DNA of 64,000 bases. Origin: Desmodus rotundus (lineage: Eukaryota > Chordata > Mammalia > Chiroptera > Phyllostomidae). Below the pieces are notes generated by a model. That model was not told the origin of the DNA. It did not search any database and saw nothing but the letters and a program-made list of their open reading frames with translations. Both the position numbers and the translations under genes were made by a program. Location: the NCBI RefSeq assembly GCF_022682495.2, contig NC_071398.1, positions 31,251,426-31,315,425 on the forward strand, given 5' to 3'. Below, one piece after another: positions 1-19,654 of the stretch. The first letter of the stretch is position 1; every line of letters begins with the position of its first letter.

Positions 1-1690
1 AGCTATCTGAACCGTGTTCCCCCAGCCCAGCAGAGGCCCAGGAGTTTCGAAGGCCATCCCATGGCCCCAACATCCCCCTGGGCACCTGTCCACCACGGGT
101 GACCTGCTAGTCCAGGGGCAACCAAGCCAGCCAGTGTCCCAGGCCAGCTGCCCCACTGGCCAACCGACAACCTGGCCTGTGCCCTTACTGCCAAAGTCCT
201 ACATCTGCATCTTCCCGCATGGGATTGTCGGAGGCATCTCGTTAAGGGGTCCAGGAGTACATGGCCTTGGCAGTGGTGGAAGGGACCCTGGGGCAGTTCT
301 GGCTCAGCCACAACCCCCTGCATAGGCCCAGCCAAATCTGAGGGTTGACATGGTACTGTGGGGTTTGCAGGGCCCTTGTCAGCACCTCCCTGCCTGACCA
401 GTAGCTTTTACCCACTAAGTAACGCCTACTGTGTGCAAGTACCAGGAAGTGGGGAGGGGTGACCTTGGTCTTGAGCCTGGAAGGACCGTGGGTTCAGCAC
501 ATATTTGCTGAGTGTCTATGTGCCTGGTGCTGGGAATAGAGCAGTGGACAAAATGGACAGATCTCTGCTGCCCACATGTGGGGTGACTGACAACCACAGA
601 ACAAGCAGCAAAGTGCTCCGTTAGGGCTGGTGAAGGAATTAAGGACAGTGATGCAGGGAAGGTGGAGGGGCTGCAATTCCAAACAGAGATCACACGGCCA
701 TGGAGGCCACCTGAGCAAAGGCCTGGATGGCCAGCCAGGGACCTGTGTTCCAGGCAGAGGGAATAATAGCCTGTGCAAAGGCCCTGAGAAGGCAGCACGC
801 CTGTGTCTGAGGGTTGGGGTGGCCCATGTGGCTGGAGCCAAGGGAGCAGAGGGTAACTGTGGGGCCAGGGTGCACAGAGAGTTGTCCTGGACTGAGGGAG
901 TCTGTGGGGTCTGAGTGGGTGCCAGGTGGGTCAACCAGTGCTGGAAATGGCCTGCAGGGGACAGGGCAGAGCAGGGAGGTGAGTAGATTTGTAAGAGCCC
1001 CGATGGGGCGTGTGGTTACATTAAGGGAAGTCAGGGGCCAGCAATTTTATTGTCCTTCTGGGAGGCTGGAGTGGCCATTTCCTGGGGCAGGGCTGCCGGT
1101 GCCGAGTTGGCCCTGGAACATTAGAGGGCCCCGGGTCTGAGAGCAGGATTTGCTGACAGCTGGTAGGGCAAACGAGAGGCAAGGAATTTAAAGACTTTTC
1201 CAGACTTTGAGGGAGCAGGTGGTTGGGAAGAGACCACCAAGGAGGCTTCCCAGGCCAGGATGTGAGCTGAAGCCAGGCAAAGCTTGGGAGCCACGGGGCT
1301 CCCCACTGGGAAGCAAAACAGTACCTAGAAGGGCCATGTCTGGCCCCCTCCTGGAGAGAGGGAAGGGAAGGAAAGGGGAGGGGAGGGGCAGGGAGATATG
1401 TCTGGTGTGTGTGTTTGCAGCCCCAGGACTGGAGAGGCAAGGCCTCTTGGCTTGAAGCCCCCCACAGCTGTTCTGGCTGTCCTGGGTGACACCAAGGTGA
1501 AGGCCGGCTGGGCTTCCTGGGGCCTCCCCTTGCTCACCTGCATTCCCACTGCACTCAGCTGCTCGGGCAGGACTAGGGGGCTCCACAAGGTGACTCTGGC
1601 AGGTCCAGAAAAGCTGGTGCGGGGACACACACTCCCTCCTCCCAGGCCTGGGAACTTCATTTCTAGAGTAGAAACTCAAATACTTGGAAT
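1..1690. other. Intergenic DNA downstream of CYBA
   Basis: No exon with plausible splice sites or recognisable protein similarity is seen on either strand. In human the neighbour on this side is IL17C on the plus strand, but I found no IL17C-like coding sequence, so it probably lies off the left edge. The stretch holds an ancient interspersed repeat (about 490-1030) and a purine-rich run (about 1358-1395) of GGGA and AGGGG units. Confidence 0.6.
490..1030 (+). repeat. Ancient interspersed repeat remnant
   Basis: The segment shows phrases typical of an old mammal-wide repeat: a 'tgctgggaatagagcagtggac' type stretch followed by a 'gcaaaggccctgag' motif. The same family recurs near 7090-7460, where 'gcaaaggccctgggg' and a 'ggtgacatgatctgatt' end are visible. 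It resembles L2-type sequence, but I cannot assign the family without a repeat library. Confidence 0.45.
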
Positions 1691-1699
1691 TCCAGATAC

Positions 1700-1705
1700 T
1701 TTATT
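1700..1705 (-). terminator. CYBA: CYBA poly(A) signal
   Basis: TTTATT on the plus strand is AATAAA on the transcript strand, about 190 bases past the CYBA stop codon at 1893-1895. It is the first canonical signal after the stop, and the resulting 3' UTR of about 200 nt is short, as is usual for CYBA. Confidence 0.75.
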
Positions 1706-1892
1706 TCATGGACTAGAAAAAGCTCTGTGATGTCAGGTGCCGTGGAGAAAGATGACAGGCTTCTGGGAATGACAGCAGAAGAGGGCCTATGGTTCTGCCA
1801 GGCAGATAAGGGGATGCTCTTGGGGTCTGGATGGTGGCCCCCAAAAAGCTACACAAGACAGCAGCCACTCAGGGAGCAGTTTGAGGCAGTGG

Positions 1893-9232
<7,340 letters not shown>

Positions 9233-9400
9233 GTTGGCGGCCAACACGGCTGGCTCAGCTGGGACACTGAAACCCGCTCGACCGTCACTTCCCAGCCCTG
9301 AGTTCCGGCACCACCTCCCGCGCCCCCTAGCTTCCCGTGGGGGTGGGGGGGGGGGGTGAACAGACTACCCACCCCAAGCCCCGCCCTGCCCGCCCGGAGG
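9233..9400 (-). promoter_or_regulatory. CYBA: CYBA 5' UTR and promoter region
   Basis: This lies directly upstream of the CYBA start codon (plus-strand CAT at 9230-9232). The DNA is GC-rich, with CpGs and a G12 run (9345-9356) preceded by a G5 run, which is C-rich on the transcript strand. I see no clear TATA box. The start codon follows the sequence GCCAAC. Confidence 0.5.
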
Positions 9401-10600
9401 AATAGCTTTGCCTCTCGGGTTCCGGCCCCACCCCCTGAAGGGAGGACTGGTAGTAGTCCCGTCGGAGGTTGGCTGGGTGCTCAGGCCGGTCCCGCTCCCG
9501 ACCTTCTTGGCTTGCACGTCTGTCCGAGGGGTCCTCGCCTCACCTTCTACAGCACCCGCAGGTGAACCACGGGGCCCCAACCACTCGGATGCCTGCTTGA
9601 TGCCAAGCACCTGTCCTGCCAGCTCTGGCCCGGGCCAACCTGGAGTGTCCTAAGCATCTTATGTGAGCACTAGGGAGAGGGAACCCAGTAAGGCAAACAC
9701 CTGCTTCTGTGGGCAGGGTCCCCCCAGAATGCTGAGCTCTTTACAGGTGCCAACATGGGCTTCTTCAGAAGAGGTGAGCAGGCCGGGTTCCTAGAAGGGT
9801 TTAAAGGTTCAGAGCCTTCACCATGCCCACTGGGGAGTTCCCCTCCAAGGAGAAGGGACTCAGACAAGAGCCTGAGCCTGGGGGTCTCCTCCATGGAAGT
9901 CAACGCCTGCTTCTAAGACAGTGGCAGGCCCAACCCCCACGTCATCTGGCCCTGGGCCAGCCAAGTGCAGTGGACAGCCCTCTGCTCACAGAGCTCACTT
10001 AGGGGAGGGGGGCAAAGTATGCAGAGCTAGGAAAACCTAGAATGTAGGAGTGCTGGCTCCTGTCCCTCTGTCATCTCCTTCTGTCCACCCCCTTAATGGG
10101 CCAGCAGCAGCAGCAGCTGACCCTCCCAGGAGGAGTGGGGAAGAATGCATTGACCTGCACACTAATGGAAAACTCATTTGTAAGTTAACAGCCATTCCCG
10201 GGTTCCAGAAACCCTAACCACCTGCAATAAGAACCATCCCAAATTGGGGCTCCTTCCTGTACACATGCTTCCCACTGCGGGCTGGAAACATAAAACCAGA
10301 CCAAAACCAAGTCCCCACAACCCATCAGAGTCCTGGTGACCCTGTCAGCCTCCTAGTGTGGCCCATGGGCATGGGGGAGGCTGTGAGCTGAACATCCCAC
10401 CACAGGGCTGGGCAACTGAAGGGGCATTTTGGGTCAGAAGGCAGCTTCTTCAGGAGCAAGTCAGTGAATGGGCATGTTCCAGGTTCCCCTATCCTGCAGG
10501 AGGTGGCACATGGCCATGGCCTCCCCACCTCCCAATGAGTGCCACCTGCTGCCTACACAGGAACGCTGGTTCCACAGAAGCACACCAGACCCGGTCAGCA
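9400..10600. other. CYBA-MVD intergenic spacer
   Basis: The spacer between the CYBA promoter and the MVD poly(A) site is about 1.2 kb. It is CpG-rich at its left end. I see no further gene, SINE or L1 in it. The short distance means MVD transcription ends close to the CYBA promoter. Confidence 0.6.
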
Positions 10601-10608
10601 CCTCTGGC

Positions 10609-10614
10609 TTTATT
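10609..10614 (-). terminator. MVD: MVD poly(A) signal
   Basis: TTTATT on the plus strand is AATAAA in the transcript, about 600 nt after the MVD stop codon (11215-11217). The predicted 3' UTR of roughly 0.6 kb is plausible for MVD. Confidence 0.7.
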
Positions 10615-11214
10615 CCCAGTGGCCAGTTGATGGGGCTCCTCCTGTGACAAGGCACCTGGGGCTGCTCTCCCACCTCCCACTGGAGACACACTCCTGGTCT
10701 TTTTATGAAGAAACATGCTATCCACACCCAGTGGACAGAGGTCGGCAGAGGAGCTAGAATGACCGTCATGCTGAGGGATCCTGAGCATGAAGAGGTTGCC
10801 CCCTGAACAGTGATCAGTCCTCCAGCTCCAAAGAGGAACGCGGACGCCCCATCATCTCAGGTGGAAGAGCTCCTGTTTGGGCAGTGGGAGTGGCCCCAGA
10901 GCTCAGGGTCAGAGATCCTTCATGGGGGACATACCGGCAACTCACCCCTATTGCTGTATCCACCAGGTCCCCCATGTCACCCCAGCCCTCATGTCAGCAC
11001 AGCACCAGTGGGGTGCCTGCTCTTGGCCACCTGGGGGCCTGTAGGTTGTCACCCTACTGCCCACACTCGGCCATAGCACAATTCCTGGCCCGGTGCCAGG
11101 TGGCCACCCACTGGTCCCAACAAGCATGGCACAGCTACCGCCACACACAGTACCCCATTCCCAGCAAAGCAGTCCCTTCTCCAAGTGGCAGCCAGAGCTC
11201 CCGTTGAGGAGGGG

Positions 11215-14200
11215 TCAAGCCACTGGCTTTGGCAGGCCATCAGGGCCCAGGAGGTGAGCATGAGGCTGGTCCAGCATTTGAGGCCCGGGCCCCACCTGGC
11301 AGGAAGAGAAATCAATGTCAAATTGGGGTGACAGGGAGGGACAGGTATATCCCCACCCTCAGAGGGAAACTGACCACCATGTGGTGATGCCCTGGCCTGG
11401 TGCCCAACTCCCTTAGGCAGAGCCATGTGTCTTGGCCTCCATTACTGAGACTTGTGTGAAGGGTAGGGAGACCAGGGCCTGGGCACAGGATGTCATGAGG
11501 ACTTGGAATCAGGTGACCAGAGTAAAACCCTGGCTCAGCCACTCTGAGCAATGATGCTGATCTGCTTCTGATGGGTGAGGCCTGAGGGTCCTCAGGATCC
11601 CCAAGTCTCCATTCCCAGCCCCTCCCTCTCCCCTCATCATTGGGAACGTGGCTCCACAAGTCAGTGTGTCCTGAAATGTCCACACCAAGGCCAGTGGCCC
11701 CACAAGTCACAACATGTCCTGAAATGTCCACTTCAAGACCAAGTGAAACAACCCAGTGGAGAAGATGTCTTGAAATACGGAAGAATGGCGGTCCTCCTAC
11801 TTTTGCTGTCATTCTTAACAACTTGGTTTCCCAACTTGGGAACCCCTTCATCTGGTGGACACACTGGTCGAAGCCTGTGAAGCCTGTGTGCTGGATGGGC
11901 ACTTCCCCAGGGGTGCGGGGCCATGCGGGCCCCAGACCCTGGGCTGAGGGCTGGTGTGAGGACTCACCTGAGTGGCAATGATGTATTTGATGCCGCCGGG
12001 AGTGGGATCCATGCCCAGTGCAGCTTTGAGCTTGTCTGAGAGTGGGGCAGGCCTCACAGGCAGCCCCTTCAGAAACCTGGGGGTAAGGAAGGCGGGAGTG
12101 TGCTGTGTGCCCATCGACAGGAGCTGTGCAGGATGCGCAGACCAGACCTGAAGGGGTGTGACTGCCATGGGAATAGGGCTTCTTTTGGGGTGACAAAAAA
12201 TTCTGGAACCAGGCAGAACTGCTGGTTGTGCAACAATGAATGTACTTAATGCTGCTGAACTGTACACTTCCAAGTGTTTGTCACCATCCACACAAAAAAC
12301 TGAGTAGGAACGACCAAGGGCCAAGCTGGGGTCACTGTGAAGGGTTGGTTTCAGGAAACTTCCCTGAGATTGGGGTTCGCCCATGGCCCATGGCTATTGC
12401 TCTGCCCAGTGGGGTAACAAGAAGAAAATGCCTCACTTCAAGCACCAATCCATCACCGTGTTCCTCTGCACATCACCCATTGCGGTGACAAGGGCAGTGA
12501 GAACAGAGCTGACCAGGGCACCACCGGCCTCCAAGGCTATCGTGGCTGTCCCACTTGGTGAAGAAGTTAGCATTCTGGCCTCCCACCCACTAGCCATCAG
12601 TACTGCCCCAATTATAGAAACAGGTAAAACAACCCCCCACTTCCAGCAGCCCTAGCAGGAGGGGGAGTCCCACATTCAAAAAGGACCATAAAAACTGGTA
12701 GGAAACATCCAAATGTTCTGTCCCCATAGTGGGGCTGTAGTCACTGTCCACACAGGAGCCATGAGGCCATATGTATGTGTGTGTGTCTCTGTGAACACGA
12801 ACTGGGACATGTGATGGGGAAGAGTTCATGGCAAGGTGCATTGGTGACATACTGCCTGTGGTCCCCAAAGAGATCAATACTTCCTGCAAGACTCCCCATT
12901 CGGCACCACAGCCTTAGGAGCAGCTGTCCCTGATCCCAGCAGGAGACCCTGCCCCTCCCTCCATGGCTTCCCCAGTGCAGGGACACAAAACTCACTTGTC
13001 TCCATTTGACTCAGGGGGGAAGCTGTGCTTCACAGCAGCCACAAACTCAGCCACAGTGTCATCCAGGGTAAAGATCACCGCGTTGGGGCCTGCATCAAAT
13101 GTGTATGCCACCTGGAACCCATGTGGTCAATGTCAACTTCTGCACCATGGCTCTGCCTGGCTCTGCCCCTCTGGTCTGCCTGGAGACCCAGGGCCTCCCA
13201 CAGTGTCCACAGGGCCAACCCAGAGTAGAGCTGTGGCACTGCTGCCCAACAACTCAGGACCAGGTCAGGGGAGCAGGTCCCCACGCCAGTGCTTTGAAGG
13301 ACAAGGTGAGATCCCACAGTCATGGAACCAAAATGCAATAGACAGAAGCTACTGGTGCTCTGCACGCAAGAGCACAAAGCAGATTTCTGTGGAGCTTTGT
13401 CACAGACAAGCATGTGCTGGTCTTACTGACACTCACGGCCTGAGGCCCACTCTGTGGGTTTCTAGTGCTGCCCCGGCCCCACCTTGCCTTGGTCTGCCCG
13501 TGGTGGGCATTGAAGCGGTGCACCAGGTGGATGATATGCCTGGAAGTGTCATTGAGGTAAGAGATGGGCGGGAAGGTGTCCAGACAGGTGGCATGGAACT
13601 GGTTGCTGTCCTTCATGGTCAGCTGGCCAAAGCCCTCGAAGTTTCTTTCATTGATATAGCGGATCATCTCTGCTATGCGCCCCGGCACCACTGCCTCAGC
13701 CCGGAACTGCAAGGCAAAGGTGCTTCCCAGTGAGGCGCCCGCTGCTTCACAGCACAGTGGCCAGACAACAGGCTCTGGGGCAGAGCCTCCCCCAGGCCTC
13801 AGCGTCCATTACACATCCAGCAGAGCAGACGAGCTCAGCTTCAGAGGACATGGGAGGAGCCTGGCGCATATCCTGACATGCAGGTTGTACCATGGGGAGC
13901 TGGCACCTGCCCCAGTGCAGGCCTTACCCTGAGCAGGGGGCTGGTCTCCACACTGGTCTGCATGCCCACAGTGCTGCCAGTCAGCTTCTTCTCAGTGCTC
14001 ACCTGCACCAAGGGAGAGATGGCCTGGACCTCACCCCCAGGCCCCAGCCCTAAATACCCACCCTGTCCTGTCCCTCCCCTCAGCTAGTACAAACAGCAGG
14101 GTGGGGGCTCCTGACCAGAGAGGCCTCCTGACTGTGGCAGAGATGATACAATTCTGGGAACAGCAGCGTGTAGATCTGCAGCCCCCTTGCTGCATGGGAG

Positions 14201-17200
14201 TCATTCCTGCACACTCCACAGGTGGCCATTTCGTCACCTGCAGCAGGCCTGAGAGGCAGGTGAAGCCTTATCTCCTCCTGCTCTCAGCTTGGCCCAAGAG
14301 GACTCCTCACTCCACCGCTGTCTCACTCACCACAAGAATGAGGACTCGGAGTTGGGGCCAGTGTGATTCAGGGGCCACCTGCCGGGCGACACTGTCCTTG
14401 CCGTCAGCCTGCTCCCCCATCTTCCACTCCACGAAGCCTCCATATAGGCTCCGACAGGCGCTGCCCGAGCCCCGGCGAGCCACTTCTGAAAGGTCACTCT
14501 CGACCCCATAGACTCGGGCCAGAGCATAGGCTATACGCAAAGGAGGGAGGGTGAACAGGGGAGGGGAACTAAGACATGCAGGGGACAGGGATTCCAGCCC
14601 AGGCTGTGCTCAGCACCCTATGAGAATGTGCCCCACAGAAAAGTAAAAAAAATCTGAAATGACAGAGCTTCAGCCATTGACTCTCACAGTTAGCACTCAT
14701 CTCCTCACCCATGCACCCCCAACATCCTCACGCACTCAGTGTTCTCAAAGGCACACACTGGACATACAGAGACCACTAGAGCCTGTGGTACTACAATGGA
14801 GGGGAACAACTCTTGGGGACCTGAAGTGCTGAGGGGCCAGAGTTTCTCCAAGGAGTGACACAAAATTGGGCTTTTAGGGTTGCTATTTGGGGCAGACACC
14901 AAGGCACAGAGGCCTGAAGAATGTACATGCCCGGGGTAGCCAGCATGTTGGGCGTGACAGAGCAGGGCTGGGCCTGGTCAAGGGTCTGATGCCAGGATGC
15001 ACAGCTGGGGTCCATCCAGACAAGATGGAGTAGGCAAGAGCTCTGCCCCAGACACTTATACCCCTCCTGGCCTGGCTTACCCACCACCCATCCCCAACGG
15101 TGGTTCAGGCATGGGTACCTGAGCGAAGCCAAGCCAGTAAGCATTGTCCCTGGAGTTTCTACTGGGCCACTGTGGCTATGAGGGCAGTGTGAGCCCACTG
15201 CCCACCACTCTAGTGACCAGCTTTGTGCCTACGTGAGCAGGCCCTACCGGAGAGTGAGCCAATGCAGAAGAAATCAAGGCAGCACTTCCAGGGAGAGAAA
15301 TGGATGCCCAGTGAGGCTGTGGGAGAGCCTGGAAACAGCTGCACCTAAAGCCAGCTGCACCCCTTGGAATTTTGTTACATCAACCAAGAAACTGTCCCTA
15401 TTTTAGACTTAAGCCAGTTTGAGGTGGGCTCCGGTCATGTACAACCTCAGGAGATTTTAACCTTCAGATGTGAGATGACCAAGGCCTCAGCCTCGTGGGC
15501 CAAGGGCTCTGTGAAGGCTTCAAGAGCATGATCTCCCTGCGGGCACTCACCTAGGCAGGCATAGCCTGCAGCCGAGGAGGCCAGGCCTGCAGCTGTGGGG
15601 AAGTTGTTCACCGATGCGATGTGAACTTTGTAGCTGAGGTTAAGAGGTAGCGGGTCCTCCTCCTCACCACTCCTCTGCTTTCGGGCCAGGTGGCGGACTA
15701 TGGAGGGGGAGACAGCCACTGGGCACAGCTGCTCTACTTGTTCCTGACATCTTGCCTGCCATGGGTCAGAGGCACAGCTGACACTGGACATCTTCCCCAA
15801 ATTCCTGCAGGCCTCCTTCTTGGGTAAAGTCCCAGACCCCAGACCCACATCTGGCTGTGCTAACAGGTGTCCCCATGCCCCGCCCCTGGGGGGCTGTCAA
15901 AGCCAGGCAGGGAGGGAAGAGAGAACAGCACCTGCTGTGGTCTCTGCCTCCACCCAGAGCAATGAAGGGATGAAGGAGAAGGAACAGACTAGGACTGGCC
16001 TCCATGTCCCATGCGGGACTCCCACTCACTCTGCCTCAGGCAGGCCTGGATACGTGGCTGCCCTATGTCCTCCTTCCGGCCGTTGAGCCAAATCCTGTCC
16101 TCAGTGAAGTCCTTGCTAATGACAGCTGTTGTAGTGGTTTTCAACTGAAGAAGAAAATGCAGGACCCCCTCAGGGGTAAAGCACCCTTTTCTGCTGGGAA
16201 GGCCTTTCCTGCCATGGCCCATCACCATCACCCATTCAGGGGCAGGGACAGACTTGCTGGGAACAGGAGTTTGAAGCCAAGGCAGGAGGGGAGTCAGGCA
16301 GTGGCAGGCTCGGCCCCAAGCCTGGTATCTCCACACAGGGTGAGGCCAACACTTCCAACTCCCACAGCAGAACCGGACACAAGAGTGAAGGGACAGAACC
16401 TCAGAGGTGACCTTGCGGGGTAGGTACAAGGAGCATTGCTAACACTGGGGCATGGAACAGACACTTCATGAACTAGGGATTTTATCGCTACCAATTGTTA
16501 AACAAAGGCTTAGTAAATTTTTACTTTGGTGTTTATTGCCAGTTCATACTAACCTGGTCCTGGTGCAAAGTGACACTCAGGGAGGAGTTGATGGGTAGGA
16601 TCAGCTCCTCATCTCGCTTTCCCCCTGAAACAGACAACCCAAGGGAAGGTCAGTCTGTTTCCTGACCCTGCACACCAGGGCACTGTTGCCTCTACCCACC
16701 AAAGCCCCATCTCCCCCATGGTGTTCCCTAGTCACCCCCACTCCCATCCCACAGTTCCCCATTCACCTAGACCCTGCTCTCTCAGCGCACCATCTAAGTC
16801 CTCTTTCTGCTGTATCTACACCTTCAGGAAACCCTCCCGGATTGCTCCCCAATTCACTGAGCTGCAGGTCCCAAAGCAGAGCTGGCAGCTAGCTATCTTC
16901 CTGTTTCATTGTTTCTGTTTTATCTTCTTTCACTCACTGGACAAACCACCTTGGAGTGTCTACCAGGTACTGAATGTCTACCAGATACCGAATGCTCAAT
17001 TGTTAGGCTTTTGCCTTCTCTACCCAAACAGGAGGAGCCTCAGTTACTGAAAGCACCTTAAATCTCACTGCTCGTACTCCCTGGAGACCATCAAAATTGC
17101 CCCGTGTGCCAAGCATTTCTACTCCTGGCATCTCATGGCAAACAAAGTAAACATTCTGGAAATTTTGAAACTCTTTGTTAAGCACACACTATATACTGCA

Positions 17201-18845
17201 CTTTTGATTTAGGGGGTCAGCAGAGTTACCGGAGATAATAAAGATTCATACCTGGCAGGTGATATATGAGAGCCCAGAAAGAAACCCTGTATATACACCC
17301 AACTGATTTCTGACAAAGGTGCAAAAGCAATTCAGTGGAGGGACAGCCTTTTTGGCAAATGCTGCAGGAATAACTGGACATTAACAAGGAATAACTGGAA
17401 TAACTGGAATAACAAGGTCACCAAATGAACCTTGACCCGTCTCATTACACAAAAAATAACTCAAAATGGATCATAGACTTAAATTTAAAATGTAAACTTT
17501 TTAGGAGAAAATCTTCAGGATGTAAAGCTAGGCAAAGAGGTCTTAGACTTAACACCAAAAGCATGATCCATAAATGGAATAAGTAATACACTGGACTTCA
17601 CCAAAATTTTTTAAACTTTGGCTATCTGGGAGACTCTGTTAGGAGGAAGAAAAGACAAGCTACTTGGAGTGGGAGAAAATATTTGTAAATCATGTATCCA
17701 ACAAAGGATTAGTATCTACAAAATTAACTCTTAAAAACTCAATGGTGAAAACACACACACACACACACAATCCAATTAAAACATGCACAAAAGACATGAA
17801 GACACATTTCACCAGAGAACACACAGATGACAAATAAGCCCGTGAAGGTGTTCACCATCATTGCCCTATAGAAAAACGCACACTAAAACCACAATAAGGT
17901 ATCACTTAAAAACAAAAACCACTAACACCACCAAATGCCAAAAAAACAATATACACCGTTGGTGGGAATGTAAAATGGCACGGTCACTTGGGAAAACAAT
18001 TTCATAGTTTCTTTAAAAAACTAAACATGCAACTACCCTATGACCCAGCAATTGAACTCCTGGGCATTTATTCTAGAAGAATGAAAACTTAGGTTCACAC
18101 AAAACCCATACAGCCCTGGCTGGTGTGGCTCAGTGAATTGAGCGCTGGCCTATGAACAGAAAGATCTCCAGTTTGATTGCCAGTCAGGGCACATGCCTGG
18201 GTTGCGGGCCAGGTCCCTGGTTGGGGGCACGTGAGAGTTAACCAACTGAGGTTTCTCTCGCACATCGCACATGGATGTTTCTCTCCCTCTCTTTATCCCC
18301 TCCCTTTCCCTCTCTGAAAATAAATAATCTTTTTAAAAGAAAAAAAAAACCCATACACAAGTTTTTAGCACCTTTATTTCTAATAGACCAAAGCTGGAAA
18401 TAACCTAGTTGCCTTTCAAAGGGTGTATGACCTGTGGCCCATCCACACCAGGGAACAGGACTCAGCACTAAAGGAACGAAGTGCTGATGCCACTACCACC
18501 CGGATGATCCTCCAGAAATTATAGTGAGTGAAATGAGCCAAACCCAAAATGTTACATGTTGAACGATTCCATTTATGAAGCCCAGAGAACATGCTAGAGA
18601 ACATGCTAGAAATGAAGAGCAGACCCCAGGTGGATGGGGTGGGAGTGACCGCGGGAGCTGAGCGCCCCTGCCTTAGGTATGGACGGACGTCTGGTGTGAA
18701 CTCTGTCCCCTGACCCGAGCCCCCACGCCGGGTTGACGGCCCCCCCAAGTCCGCGCCCCCGGCCCGCGCACTCACAGTACTTGATAACCGCGATGTTGAC
18801 CGGAGCGGTGCAGGTTACTGCTACAGGAGATTTCTCCGAGGCCAT
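11215..18845 (-). CDS. MVD: Diphosphomevalonate decarboxylase, 10 exons
   Basis: Coding exons, in transcript order: 18776-18845, 16554-16624, 16030-16144, 15551-15697, 14331-14530, 13928-14002, 13488-13706, 12996-13111, 11968-12076 and 11215-11295. They join in phase to 1203 nt, or 400 aa, the human length. The enzyme decarboxylates mevalonate 5-diphosphate to isopentenyl diphosphate with ATP, feeding sterol and isoprenoid synthesis in the cytosol. The N-terminus is [17 protein letters not shown]. The GHMP-kinase ATP-binding loop [15 protein letters not shown] spans the middle of exon 4. Exon 5 carries [14 protein letters not shown], which holds conserved active-site residues, and exon 7 has [13 protein letters not shown]. 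The protein ends LPKPVA. All introns are GT-AG except intron 7, whose donor is AAG|GCAAGG; the next exon requires phase 0, so the GC donor is forced. Intron 1 contains an L1 fragment and a Ves SINE. Confidence 0.97.
17260..18610 (+). mobile_element. Old L1 ORF2 3' end in MVD intron 1
   Basis: Plus-strand sequence resembles the C-terminal part of L1 ORF2 and its 3' region: phrases such as 'gattttctgacaaaggtgc', 'tcaaaatggatcatagactt' and 'ggtgggaatgtaaaatgg' occur in the L1 order. It is full of stops and frameshifts. It contains a small (CA)n run near 17751-17769 and tandem 'ggaataact' units at about 17382-17412. A Ves SINE is inserted at 18113. It is antisense to MVD. Confidence 0.75.
18113..18350 (+). 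mobile_element. Ves SINE inside the L1 of MVD intron 1
   Basis: Head GCCCTGGCTGGTGTGGCTCA, tRNA-like part with 'gattgccagtcagggcac', CT-rich 'tctctccctctcttt' and an A-rich tail. A target-site duplication AAAACCCATACA flanks it (18101-18112, and again after the tail at about 18348). Confidence 0.9.
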
Positions 18846-19200
18846 TGCGTAAAACACTGCCAACTCAGCTCACAGCCGCCAGGTGTCGGATCTTACTCCC
18901 CAGCAGGCCCCGGCAGGCCCCACCATAGGCTCACGCGGTCCCACGTGTTTGAGGGTCGCCCAATCAGTGGCGGGTGTTTCCCGTGCTCGAACTCTCAGCG
19001 AATGAGCGGGATCGAACGACCGGCAGCTGACGCGGAGCCTTCCCCTTTGTCGTCCGCCGACTCGTACAGGTTTTCCGCAGGCACTGAGTGTGCGCAGGCG
19101 CGGGACCTCCTTTGGCAGGTTGGCGGGCGAGCGTGGAGTGTGCGCAGGCGCGGTGTGGCAGTTTTCTACGAGAGCCGCGGGCCTCTCTCAGGAAACTATC
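18846..19200 (-). promoter_or_regulatory. MVD: MVD promoter, CpG-rich
   Basis: Just upstream of the MVD start are a CACGTG E-box (18942-18947) and a CCAAT box (18960-18964), about 100-115 nt before the ATG. Sterol-pathway promoters commonly pair NF-Y CCAAT sites with SREBP sites, so sterol control is likely but inferred. Farther up, an 18-bp direct repeat with an NRF1-like core, GTGCGCAGGCGCGG, occurs at 19086-19103 and 19136-19153, spaced 50 bp. No TATA box is seen. CpG density stays high to about 19.5 kb. Confidence 0.6.
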
Positions 19201-19650
19201 CTCCGCGAGAGAGCAGGTAGTCTGACGCGGTGAGCAGGTTGGCCCTAAGGACCTTTCCTAGCTGACAGGAGGCTGAGTGGGGCGCCGGAGGCCAGCTATC
19301 CCAGCAGCTTAGCTCGGAAGCCTCGGGTGACCGTGCCGGGGTGCTCCTGGGGCCGAAAGTTAACAGGCTACCAGCAGGGCAGATCGCGAGGCCCCGGGGT
19401 CTCGGGCCCGCCGCCCTGGGTCCTTCCCTCTGCCTGGGGTCCCGCAACGCACGTTTCCTCACGGGCCCCATCACCTGGGGGTCCCAGGGCTCCCGCATTA
19501 CCGGGCCTGACCAGTGCCGCTGGGTGGCGGCTGCTAAGGGATGAACTTCTTTAGAGACAGGCGCTTTGTACCCCACACTCCGTTTTAAAGCTCCATATAA
19601 GCAAGGCTTTTTTTCAGAGGTTGAAATGGATTGCCACACACATACGTACA
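19200..19650. other. CpG-rich flank upstream of MVD
   Basis: GC-rich sequence without convincing exons. It may be the distal part of the MVD CpG island or host an unseen antisense transcript. No SINE or L1 until about 19650. Confidence 0.4.
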
Positions 19651-19654
19651 TTGG

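Noticed and set aside
1..1690. Possible IL17C exon expected from synteny
   Set aside because: No reading frame here resembles an IL-17 cystine-knot domain, so the gene must lie further left or be absent.
11318..12196. 292-codon frame on the minus strand
   Set aside because: It overlaps MVD exon 9 in another frame plus flanking introns. No similarity or splice logic; a chance frame in GC-rich DNA.
18113..18190. tRNA-like sequence
   Set aside because: The A- and B-box-like parts belong to the head of a Ves SINE, with CT-rich body, A tail and target duplication. Not a tRNA gene; the same applies to the other Ves copies.
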